This document shows, piece by piece, positions 1 to 5,551 of a DNA stretch of 10,704 bases. The translations under genes were made by a program, and so were the position numbers. The stretch's first letter is position 1. The number at the start of each line of letters is the position of its first letter. The DNA is from Candidatus Falkowiibacteriota bacterium (GTDB lineage Bacteria > Patescibacteriota > Patescibacteriia > Patescibacteriales > GWC2-42-12). The stretch covers positions 1 to 10,704 of the forward strand of contig JACQYU010000066.1 in NCBI GenBank assembly GCA_016208065.1. Reading direction: 5' to 3'. Below the pieces are notes generated by a model that had not been told where the DNA came from, ran no database searches, and saw only the letters and a list, made by a program, of their open reading frames with translations.

Positions 1-396
1 ACCGTGGCTTCGGTAGTAGTTTTTAACATTGTAAGGATGAATGCCAGGGACGCCGTTAGAGTGGGAAATATTGCCACTATTACGCGTGCCTTAGCCGTCT
101 ATTTAAATGATTCAACTACCGGCTATCCGGCTTCAACCGGCGAATGCCTTAACGCGGCTTCCGGGGTCGGAGCCGAGCTTAAGGCCGCTCAAGTATTATT
201 GACGGTGCCTACGGACCCTTTATGGCCGGCGGTTTTGCCGAGCAGTGTTTCCGGCGGCGCTGCCGTCAGCCCATCGCAGAATTTTTGTTTTTATTATTTT
301 TCCGGATTTAACAACCAATATAAAATCAGCTTTTTTCTGGAATCAAGCTCTAAGTCCGGCAATGCCGGAATTAATACTACCATTATTGCTCCGTAG
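1..396 (+). CDS. Type IV pilin / pseudopilin-like protein, 5'-truncated by the window edge
   Basis: The frame is open from base 1 to a TAG at 394-396, so this is the last 131 residues of a gene that starts outside the window. The visible beginning (TVASVVVFNIVRMNARDAVR) matches the end of the N-terminal hydrophobic helix of class III/pseudopilin proteins and the polar helix that follows. Next comes the family pattern of an Arg-rich helix, 'ALAVYLNDSTTGYP', and a Cys-containing globular head. Two cysteines, in 'GECLN' and 'NFCFYY', could form a disulfide. The prepilin-peptidase site (G/A-F-T-L-I-E) would lie upstream and cannot be checked. Likely role: minor pilin or pseudopilin of a type IV pilus or competence-like machine in the envelope. 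The next gene encodes a related protein. The family call is fairly safe, the exact role is not. Confidence 0.65.
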   Translation, partial: TVASVVVFNIVRMNARDAVRVGNIATITRALAVYLNDSTTGYPASTGECLNAASGVGAELKAAQVLLTVPTDPLWPAVLPSSVSGGAAVSPSQNFCFYYFSGFNNQYKISFFLESSSKSGNAGINTTIIAP

Positions 397-407
397 CCAG
401 GGAAAGC

Positions 408-434
408 TTGATTTTATTTAAGGCTGGTTATAAT
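408..434 (+). promoter_or_regulatory. Possible sigma70-type promoter before the second pilin-like gene
   Basis: A perfect TATAAT lies at 429-434, 23 bases before the ATG at 458. The best -35 candidate is TTGATT (408-413), four of six consensus bases, but with only a 15-bp spacer. In an AT-rich spacer this could be chance. No clear Shine-Dalgarno site precedes the ATG. Confidence 0.3.
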
Positions 435-457
435 CTTTTTCCAGAAAATAAATAATT

Positions 458-964
458 ATGCCGGAATTAAATAATTTTTCATATCAGCGGTTGCAAAAAT
501 TAGTGGCGGTTGTTTTTATCGGTTGCCTGATAGTATTATTTTTGTCCGGGTTTGATACGATTAAATCAAAATCCAGAGATATAAAAAGGCGGGCCGATAT
601 TAAGATTTTAATAAAAGCTTTGGATTTATACCATGATAAATACGGCAAATATCCCGACTCAATCAATGATTGGCAGGGCTGGGATTTAAGCATCGGCTAT
701 AACGGCGATAAAACCGATTTTATAGATAGATTAAGAGAGGAAGGTTTTTTAAACAAAGAAATAAAAGATCCGATTAACAATACGTCATACCATTATCGTT
801 ATCAGAAATTTAAAGCCGGCGATTATGGCTGTAAAAATTCTTTTTATATTCTGCAGATTGTTAATTTTGAATTATCAACAGGTAATAACGGGGGAGGAGA
901 ATGTCCGGAATTAAACTGGGCCGAGTCGGCGCCTAACGGCTATACGGCGCAGGATTTTGATTGA
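458..964 (+). CDS. Pilin-like single-pass membrane protein without a prepilin peptidase motif
   Basis: 168 residues. One hydrophobic segment (about residues 15-32, VAVVFIGCLIVLFLSGF) is followed by a basic helix and then 'DIKRRADIKILIKALDLYHD' and 'KYGKYPDS'. This is the layout of pseudopilins (RDxxRxxDIxxIxxALxxYxxxxGxYP), and the upstream gene has the equivalent segment. The N-terminus (MPELNNFSYQRLQK) lacks the G/A-F-T-L-I-E cleavage site, so it is either an uncleaved pilin-like anchor protein or a divergent family member. Cysteines at 'YGCKN' and 'GGECPE' could pair. The gene ends in TGA and overlaps the convergent prmC tail by 54 bases (911-964). Function unknown beyond pilin resemblance; probably co-functional with the upstream pseudopilin. 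Confidence 0.7.
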   Translation: MPELNNFSYQRLQKLVAVVFIGCLIVLFLSGFDTIKSKSRDIKRRADIKILIKALDLYHDKYGKYPDSINDWQGWDLSIGYNGDKTDFIDRLREEGFLNKEIKDPINNTSYHYRYQKFKAGDYGCKNSFYILQIVNFELSTGNNGGGECPELNWAESAPNGYTAQDFD

Positions 965-1867
965 AGACTGATTTATTGATTTTATTATTGCCAGTCTATC
1001 AAGGCCGGACAGGTCTTTTTTTATTTGGCAAGTTGCTTCCGGCAGTTCGCGCTTAACTAGTTGTTTTATTTTCGCGGTTTGGCGCGGATCTATCTCGCAA
1101 AGCATAATCGTATTTTGTATTTTGTATTTTGTATTATAGATTAAATAGTTTATTTGTTTAAATAATTTTTCATATAGCTCAAGGCCATTTTTACCAGCGT
1201 AAAGCGCAATCTGCGGTTCAAATTTCAGGCCGACCGTATTCATGGAACAATTATTTTTCCAGGCTTTCCAGCCGTAAGGCAGATTGGCGGTTATGATTAA
1301 ATCGGAGTCGGCTGTTTTAAAAGCTGAATTATGGATTAACGGGGACAGCAGGTCGCCTTTCAGGAATTTTATTTTTTTATGTACATTATGAGTTCTGGCA
1401 TTTTGTTTAGCGACGGTTAAGGCTTTAGCCGATATATCAATGGCGAATAATTTGCCATTGATATTTTGTTTTGCCAGCGCGATGATGATACAGCCAGAGC
1501 CTGTGCCAACGTCTATGAAAGCCGCGGGGCGTGAGCCGCGGGGCGTAAAATTTAAAACTTCTTCCACCATCAATTCGGTTTCCGGACGGGGGATTAAAAC
1601 GTTTTTATTGACAATAAAATCAAGCCCGTAAAATTCTTTGGCGCCCGTAAGATAGGCGATCGGCAGGCCTTTAAGCCGTTTTTTAATTTGCGATTTGAAA
1701 TTCGCGATTTGCGGCTTAGTTAATCCGGCTTCGCCATGCGCCAAGATAAATTCCCGCGGTTTTTTTAAAACAGCGGATAATAAAATTTCCGCCTCAAGAT
1801 GCGGAAGATTGATTTTTTCAGCGCTTAGTTTGCCAACGGCGAGTTTTAGAGATTGGGCGATGGTCAT
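911..1867 (-). CDS. prmC: Peptide chain release factor N5-glutamine methyltransferase (HemK/PrmC)
   Basis: Transfers a methyl group from S-adenosylmethionine to the Gln of the GGQ motif in release factors, in the cytoplasm. 318 residues. An N-terminal helical domain (about 1-80) carries 'FYGLDF' and 'LIPRPETE' (91-98). The Rossmann-type SAM domain follows, with DVGTGSG at 119-125 and acidic 'AIDIS' at 142-146. The catalytic NPPY motif reads NLPY (195-198), a variant I associate with Patescibacteria. The C-terminal stretch after 'GLDRLAIIK' (about 22 residues) lies beyond the normal end of the family and is read antisense through the pilin-like gene. Two short repeats sit inside the gene: 1111-1131 (three 7-nt units, residues about 244-252) and a 12-bp direct repeat at 1521-1532 and 1535-1546. 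It follows prfA on the same strand; RF1 is its substrate. Confidence 0.93.
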   Translation of the reverse strand: MTIAQSLKLAVGKLSAEKINLPHLEAEILLSAVLKKPREFILAHGEAGLTKPQIANFKSQIKKRLKGLPIAYLTGAKEFYGLDFIVNKNVLIPRPETELMVEEVLNFTPRGSRPAAFIDVGTGSGCIIIALAKQNINGKLFAIDISAKALTVAKQNARTHNVHKKIKFLKGDLLSPLIHNSAFKTADSDLIITANLPYGWKAWKNNCSMNTVGLKFEPQIALYAGKNGLELYEKLFKQINYLIYNTKYKIQNTIMLCEIDPRQTAKIKQLVKRELPEATCQIKKDLSGLDRLAIIKSINQSSIKILRRIAVRRRLGPV

Positions 1868-2018
1868 TTAATTTTAATGTTAAATTTCCAATGACAAATG
1901 ACAAATCAAATTCAAAGCCCAAAGGTCAAAAAAATAATTAACCTGCCTGCCGGCAGGCAGGTTTGTCATTTAGACATTTGACATTGATTTGACATTAGAA
2001 ATTAGTCATTTGTCATTT
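1868..2018. repeat. Spacer element: heptad-word inverted repeat around a GC palindrome
   Basis: Intergenic DNA between prfA and prmC. AATGACAAATGAC at 1890-1902 has an exact 13-bp inverted copy at 2005-2017 that ends at the prfA stop codon. The word AATGACA repeats with a 7-nt period. The centre holds the palindrome CCTGCCTGCCGGCAGGCAGG (1942-1961). No open reading frame or RNA gene is evident. The two genes are probably still co-transcribed across it, in which case the mRNA would fold into a long hairpin. Confidence 0.7.
1940..1963. repeat. Perfect GC-rich palindrome, copy 1
   Basis: A 20-bp perfect palindrome (1942-1961) is extended by an A-A/T-T pair on each side to 24 bp. The same 20 bp recur at 3567-3586, and a near copy lies inside the gap coding sequence at 7215-7235. 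I recall this word as frequent in Parcubacteria spacers, but could not count it here. Confidence 0.85.
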
Positions 2019-2972
2019 TTATTTTATCCCTTTCTTTAGCGCTTCAATAATATCCGCGATATCTCCATCCATAATTCTCGCCAGGCCATGCCAGTTTTGC
2101 TTAACGCGGTGGTCGGTAAATCTGTCTTGGGGAAAATTATAAGTTCTGATTTTTTCGCTTCGGTCGCCCGAGCCGATTTGCTGTTTTCTTTGGGCTGATT
2201 CGCGCGCGCGCTTTTCTTCTTCCATTTTAGCGTAGAGGCGCGAACGCAAAATTTGCATGGCCTTTTCTTTGTTTTGGTGCTGGGATTTTTCATCTTGGCA
2301 GGTTGAGACCAGTCCGGTCGGCAGATGGGTTATCCTAATAGCCGAGTAAGTCGTGTTAACGCATTGCCCGCCCGGACCCGATGAGCAATAGGTATCTATT
2401 CTTATGTCCTGGGGCTTTATTTCCACGTCCATTTCTTCGGCCTCTGGCATAACCGCTATGGTTACGGCGCTGGTATGGACTCCTTCAACGGAGAAGATAA
2501 CTTCTTTGTAGCCGCCGATGCCGATGCGGCTGGCGTATAATATTTTTAATTTCCAGCCCTGTTTTTCCGCGTAATGGGCGTATAGGCGGAAGAGTTCGGC
2601 CGCGAACAAAGCTGATTCGTCGCCGCCGGTGCCGGCGCGGATTTCCATGATAACATTTTTTTTATCATTAGGATCGGCCGGATTGAGCTCAAGCTCAATT
2701 TCGCCAGTTAAGGCTTCAATTTGCTTTTTTAATTCAGCTGATTCTTCTTTGGCGATTTTTAATAATTCCTGGTCGGATTCGCCCTTAACCATGCTCTCGC
2801 TTTGATTTAGTTCGGTTTGCTTTTTTTTCAATTCTAAAATCAGCCCAACCGTATATTTCAGGCCATTGTGCTGTTTGGAGATTTCTCTTAGTTTTTTCTG
2901 GTCGCTTAAGACGGCTTGATCCGTAAGTTTGATTTCCAAATCGTTGAATTTTTTGATAATATCTTCGTACAT
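2019..2972 (-). CDS. prfA: Peptide chain release factor 1 lacking the PxT codon-recognition segment
   Basis: RF1 enters the ribosomal A site at UAA/UAG and triggers peptide release. This 317-residue protein is shorter than the usual 350-360. Present: the N-terminal helical domain, '[11 protein letters not shown]' (about 110-120), the GGQ catalytic loop at 201-203 in '[12 protein letters not shown]', and the C-terminal '[14 protein letters not shown]' signature. Missing: the normal sequence between '[12 protein letters not shown]' (ends residue 164) and 'VHTSAVT' (from 165). Homologues there have about 28-30 residues including 'ESGVHRVQRVP' and the PxT tripeptide that reads the stop codon. The junction is in frame, at about bases 2478-2483. 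The normal GGQ neighbour His is Cys, a minor change. It sits between rpmE and prmC, a common bacterial grouping. Identity is sure; function as sequenced is doubtful. Confidence 0.93.
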   Translation of the reverse strand: MYEDIIKKFNDLEIKLTDQAVLSDQKKLREISKQHNGLKYTVGLILELKKKQTELNQSESMVKGESDQELLKIAKEESAELKKQIEALTGEIELELNPADPNDKKNVIMEIRAGTGGDESALFAAELFRLYAHYAEKQGWKLKILYASRIGIGGYKEVIFSVEGVHTSAVTIAVMPEAEEMDVEIKPQDIRIDTYCSSGPGGQCVNTTYSAIRITHLPTGLVSTCQDEKSQHQNKEKAMQILRSRLYAKMEEEKRARESAQRKQQIGSGDRSEKIRTYNFPQDRFTDHRVKQNWHGLARIMDGDIADIIEALKKGIK

Positions 2973-3088
2973 AAAAAATTAATTTTCAATTTTCAATTAC
3001 CAATTTTCAAACAATTGAAAAATTGAAAATTAAAGCATTGTTTAGAAATTGAAAATTATAAATTGAAAATTTAGCATGTTTATTTAAT
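2973..3088. repeat. AT-rich heptad-word inverted repeat between prfA and rpmE
   Basis: The word AATTTTC is repeated with 7-nt period near 2981-2998 and returns as its complement near 3013-3030 and again at about 3045-3072, making nested inverted repeats. The block contains AAAATTAAAGCATT (3026-3039), whose exact reverse complement occurs in the spacer after gap (7899-7912). No gene is seen here. Confidence 0.6.
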
Positions 3089-3146
3089 AAAAAACAGTTA
3101 CCCGGGACATATATTATTATATCACAAAAAAGGATAACTGTTTTTT
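3089..3146 (-). terminator. Terminator-like 12-bp inverted repeat downstream of rpmE
   Basis: AAAAAACAGTTA at 3089-3100 and TAACTGTTTTTT at 3135-3146 are perfect inverted arms with a 34-nt loop that includes CCCGGG. On the minus strand it starts just after the rpmE stop codon and ends in a T run. The stem is AT-rich and the loop long, so termination may be partial, allowing some read-through into prfA. It is nearly symmetrical, so it could act on either strand. Confidence 0.4.
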
Positions 3147-3150
3147 ATAG

Positions 3151-3435
3151 TTATTTTTTCTCGGTTTTTCTGGCCGCTTTAGCTTTAGTTTTAGTGGCGC
3201 GCTTGGCTCGTTTGCTTTTATGGACAGTTTTAGCTTTAGCCGCGACCTTGGCGTGAAATTTTTCCACTCGGCGGGCCGAATCTAAGAGTTTCTGCTTGCC
3301 GGTGTAGAAAGGGTGGCAGGCTGAACAAATTTCAACTTTTAATTCAGGCAAAGTTGAGCCGGTTACAAAGCTGTTCCCGCAGGCGCAAGCCATTTGAGCT
3401 TTCGGGTAATATTTTGGGTGAATATCTTTTTTCAT
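3151..3435 (-). CDS. rpmE: 50S ribosomal protein bL31, zinc-binding type
   Basis: 94 residues from the ATG at 3433-3435. bL31 bridges the two ribosomal subunits. The start matches the family ('[11 protein letters not shown]'). The zinc ligands of the C+ form are visible: C-A-C in 'MACACGNSF' and C-x2-C in '[12 protein letters not shown]'. The frame is open further upstream to 3507, but that extension has no family similarity. After about residue 65 comes a Lys/Ala-rich tail (to residue 94), which would be disordered and rRNA-binding; such basic tails are common in CPR ribosomal proteins. First gene of the minus-strand rpmE-prfA-prmC cluster. The leader contains hairpins that could regulate it. 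Confidence 0.93.
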   Translation of the reverse strand: MKKDIHPKYYPKAQMACACGNSFVTGSTLPELKVEICSACHPFYTGKQKLLDSARRVEKFHAKVAAKAKTVHKSKRAKRATKTKAKAARKTEKK

Positions 3436-3498
3436 ATAAACACAAATAAATACACGAATTTGAGACGAATTAAACGAATAAATTCGCAGTTGATAATT

Positions 3499-3523
3499 AA
3501 AAAACAATCTTTAAGCGAGATTG
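3499..3523 (-). promoter_or_regulatory. Attenuator-like hairpin in the rpmE leader
   Basis: On the minus strand, CAATCT (3518-3523) and AGATTG (3505-3510) pair around a 7-nt loop and are followed directly by six T (3499-3504), about 63 bases before the rpmE ATG. An overlapping alternative pairing exists just upstream (GAGA and TCTC within 3516-3529, minus strand), which would compete with the terminator stem. The stem is short and AT-rich. L31 leader RNAs are known in other phyla, but this one has no recognised family. Confidence 0.35.
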
Positions 3524-3566
3524 TAGTCTCATATTAAGCTAACATATTAAATAAATTTTGGCAAGA

Positions 3567-3586
3567 CCTGCCTGCCGGCAGGCAGG
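3567..3586. repeat. Perfect GC-rich palindrome, copy 2
   Basis: Identical over 20 bp to the palindrome at 1942-1961. It ends one base before the -35 box of the putative rpsB promoter, in the divergent spacer between rpmE and rpsB. Confidence 0.85.
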
Positions 3587-3587
3587 G

Positions 3588-3614
3588 TTGACAAACCGAA
3601 GATAATATTATAAT
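3588..3614 (+). promoter_or_regulatory. Putative sigma70 promoter for rpsB-tsf
   Basis: Perfect TTGACA at 3588-3593 and perfect TATAAT at 3609-3614, separated by 15 bp, which is shorter than the optimal 17. Transcription would start near 3621, giving a leader of about 145 nt before rpsB. Confidence 0.5.
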
Positions 3615-3622
3615 CTGTTTTT

Positions 3623-3645
3623 ATAGCTTGGACAAGCTATTTTTG
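3623..3645 (+). promoter_or_regulatory. Hairpin plus T run at the start of the rpsB leader
   Basis: ATAGCTT (3623-3629), loop GGAC, AAGCTAT (3634-3640), then TTTT and G. If the promoter call is right, this hairpin forms almost at the 5' end of the transcript, so it may stabilise the mRNA end or cause early termination. The stem is weak. Confidence 0.35.
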
Positions 3646-3701
3646 TTAAATAATTTAATTAATCTCTCATACCCCCGTAAAAATTTTCCTTGTTTCGCAT
3701 A

Positions 3702-3759
3702 CGCCGGCCGGCGGGCGGAATAATTGGGAGTAGAGGTAAACCGCCGTCGCGGTAAAGGA
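3702..3759 (+). promoter_or_regulatory. Structured rpsB leader with two GC hairpins and a Shine-Dalgarno site
   Basis: CGCCGGCCGGCG at 3702-3713 is a perfect 12-bp palindrome. ACCGC/GCGGT (3740-3744 and 3749-3753) forms a second small stem that abuts the Shine-Dalgarno AAAGGA (3754-3759), 7 nt before the ATG. Such a stem beside the ribosome site is the kind of structure used in ribosomal-protein feedback control; that role is inference. Confidence 0.35.
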
Positions 3760-3766
3760 AAAAATT

Positions 3767-4474
3767 ATGAAATTACCATCAATCGAAGAGATGCTTAAGG
3801 CCGGAATGCACTTTGGGCATCGCACCTCAAAATGGCACCCTAAAATGGAGCCTTTTATTTTTGGCTCAAGAAAAGGGGTCCATATCGTTGACTTAAGAAA
3901 AACGCAAAAAATGCTGGGCGCGGCCCTGGAATATATAAAAAACCAGGCGGCTGAAGGCAAGGTTATTCTTTTGGTCGGCACTAAAATGCAAGTTAAAAAT
4001 ATTTTGAAAAAAACCGCGGAAGAAGCCGGCGCGCCTTATGTTTCTTCAAAATGGCTCGGCGGATTTTTAACCAACTTTCCCATTATTAGAAATTTAATCA
4101 GAAAATTCAAGGATTTGTCGGAAAAAAGAGCCGGCGGAAAACTAGATAAATACACTAAAAAAGAAAGGCTTGATTTTGACCGCCAGATTGCCAAATTGGA
4201 AACTAATGTCGGCGGCTTGGTAAGCTTAACTAAAACTCCGGATATTATTTTTATTTGGGATATTAAAAAAGAAAAAACCGCTTTTACCGAAGCTCTAAAG
4301 AAAAAAATTCCGGTGGTGGCGGTTTGCGACACCAACGTTAATCCGGATGGCGTTAAATATATTATTCCGGCTAACGACGACGCTTCCAAAGGCATAAAAC
4401 TGGTTATGAATTTAGTTAAAGAAGCTATTCTAGAGGGCAAGGCCGAAAGCCAAAATAAAGAAAATAAACAATAA
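3767..4474 (+). CDS. rpsB: 30S ribosomal protein uS2
   Basis: 235 residues, within the normal range. Structural component of the small subunit, recruited late, near the S1 site. Family signatures are clear: 'MLKAGMHFGHRTSKWHPKM' near the N-terminus, 'IVDLRKT' at about 41-47, 'VSSKWLGGFLTNF' near 92-104, and 'VCDTNVNPDGVKYIIPANDDA' near the C-terminus. The ATG at 3767 is preceded at good spacing by AAAGGA, one of the few good ribosome sites in the window. It heads the common rpsB-tsf pair; tsf follows after 163 bp of repeat. The last 15 residues are polar (KAESQNKENKQ) and probably disordered. No damage seen in this gene. Confidence 0.97.
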   Translation: MKLPSIEEMLKAGMHFGHRTSKWHPKMEPFIFGSRKGVHIVDLRKTQKMLGAALEYIKNQAAEGKVILLVGTKMQVKNILKKTAEEAGAPYVSSKWLGGFLTNFPIIRNLIRKFKDLSEKRAGGKLDKYTKKERLDFDRQIAKLETNVGGLVSLTKTPDIIFIWDIKKEKTAFTEALKKKIPVVAVCDTNVNPDGVKYIIPANDDASKGIKLVMNLVKEAILEGKAESQNKENKQ

Positions 4475-4637
4475 ATTTAAAATCCTAAATCCGAAATTCT
4501 AAATCCTAAACAAATTCAAATATTCCAAATCATAAATTCAAAACGAATGTAATTATAATTTATTTTTGGTCATTTGAAAATTTGAATTTTGATATTGTTT
4601 AGAATTTAAATATTAGAATTTAGAGTTTGATAAACAT
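4475..4637. repeat. Spacer element made of AAATCCT-type heptads in inverted orientation
   Basis: Four consecutive 7-nt words fill 4480-4507 (AAATCCT, AAATCCG, AAATTCT, AAATCCT). The complement of the same word family returns at about 4597-4629, so the spacer can fold on itself. ATTGTTTAGAA at 4594-4604 is shared with the spacer at 3037-3047. No promoter, ribosome site or gene is evident; tsf starts at its right edge without a Shine-Dalgarno site. Confidence 0.6.
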
Positions 4638-5330
4638 ATGGAAAATATAAAAATTTTAAGAGATAAAACCGGGGCCGGCATGGTTGATTGTAAAAAAGCT
4701 TTGGATGAAGCCGGAGGCGATATTAATAAGGCCGTGGAAATATTAAGAAAAAAAGGCATTGCCAAAGCGGCAAAAAGAAGCGATCGCGAAGCAGGCGAGG
4801 GCATAGTTAAGGTCGCGCTTTCGGGCGACGCTAAAACCGGCTACATTTTTGAAATAAACGCCGAAACCGATTTTGTGGTAATAAGCGAAAAATTTCAAGA
4901 GTTTGCCGAAAAGGTTATGCAAGTAATCATGGAAAAACAGCCCAAAGATTTGGATGAGTTAATGTCCTTAAATATCGGCGCCAATACGGTTAAAGAAAAT
5001 TTGGATAATTTAAGCGGGATTATCGGCGAGAAATTGGATATAAAAAGATATGAAAGGCTGAACACAACCGGCACAATAGCGGTTTATTCGCATTTGGCCG
5101 GAAAAATCGGCGTTCTGGCAGCGCTTAATAAAGAAGGCCAAAGCGATATCGCCTATGATATAGCCATGCAGATCGCGGCCGCCAATCCGAAATATATTTA
5201 TCCGGAAGATGTTTTAGCCGAGGAAATAAATAAAGAAAAAGAAATTTACAAAGCCCAGCTTTTAAAGGAAGGCAAGCCGGAAGAGATGATTGATAAAATC
5301 ATGCAGGGCAAATTAGCTAAATTCTATTAA
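4638..5330 (+). CDS. tsf: Elongation factor Ts, cut short by an in-frame UAA
   Basis: EF-Ts is the nucleotide exchange factor that reloads EF-Tu with GTP in the cytoplasm. 230 residues to the TAA at 5328-5330. The N-terminal UBA-like module carries 'LRDKTGAGMVDCKKALDEA' (7-25). The core holds the EF-Tu-contacting 'TDFV' (77-80, in 'INAETDFVVISEKF'), and 'AMQIAAANPKYI' (176-187) lies in the second core subdomain. The stop falls directly after 'KLAKFY', where homologues continue 'KFYEEVCLLEQ'. The same frame goes on for 34 more well-conserved codons to a second TAA (5433-5435). A GAA-to-TAA change at one Glu codon explains it. The shortened protein would lose the final strand and helix of the core. 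Identity certain; state uncertain. Confidence 0.95.
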   Translation: MENIKILRDKTGAGMVDCKKALDEAGGDINKAVEILRKKGIAKAAKRSDREAGEGIVKVALSGDAKTGYIFEINAETDFVVISEKFQEFAEKVMQVIMEKQPKDLDELMSLNIGANTVKENLDNLSGIIGEKLDIKRYERLNTTGTIAVYSHLAGKIGVLAALNKEGQSDIAYDIAMQIAAANPKYIYPEDVLAEEINKEKEIYKAQLLKEGKPEEMIDKIMQGKLAKFY

Positions 5331-5435
5331 GAAATTTGCCTTATAAAGCAAGAGTATATTAAAGACGACAGTAAAAAAGTTGAAGATATTTTAGACGGAG
5401 TAAAAGTAGAAAAATTTATCAGGTATAGCCTATAA
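5331..5435 (+). other. Conserved EF-Ts C-terminus in frame behind the UAA
   Basis: In frame with tsf, the 34 codons after the stop read EICLIKQEYIKDDSKKVEDI (first 20) and finish with 'VEKFIRYSL' before a TAA. This matches the normal EF-Ts ending (E-x-C-L-x-x-Q-x-[FY]-x-K-D, then 'V..F.RY.L'). No decay is visible in it, so the stop is either recent, read through, or a base-call error. Confidence 0.85.
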
Positions 5436-5452
5436 GTACATATAAACGCTTC

Positions 5453-5539
5453 GCGGGTAATAGAAAATTTGCTACTGCGGAACTCGCTTATCTGCGATAA
5501 GCTCAAACAGTCCTCGCACGCAAATTTACCATTACCCGC
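5453..5539. repeat. 87-bp hairpin element upstream of the PSP1 gene
   Basis: Outer arms at 5453-5472 and 5520-5539 are inverted repeats matching at 18 of 20 positions (GCGGGTAAT...AAATTTGC). Inside, GCTTATC (5486-5492) and GATAAGC (5496-5502) form a perfect 7-bp stem with a 3-nt loop. Two nested hairpins in a compact GC-richer block suggest a small structured repeat or MITE-like insertion. It ends 12 bases before the next start codon. No protein-coding frame or transposase is present. Confidence 0.7.
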
Positions 5540-5551
5540 TCGCTATAATAT

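Noticed and set aside
962..964. UGA recoded as Gly (code 25, as in Gracilibacteria)
   Set aside because: The pilin-like gene ends in TGA at a sensible length, and no UGA appears inside conserved frames.
2460..2500. Frameshift as the cause of the RF1 gap
   Set aside because: Both sides are in the same frame and the missing residues are not encoded in any frame nearby; it is a deletion.
3436..3507. Earlier bL31 start at 3507
   Set aside because: The extra 24 residues have no family similarity and fall in the hairpin leader; 'MKKDIHP' is the normal start.
5544..5549. TATAAT directly before the PSP1 ATG as its promoter
   Set aside because: It ends 2 bases before the start codon, so transcription would begin inside the gene.
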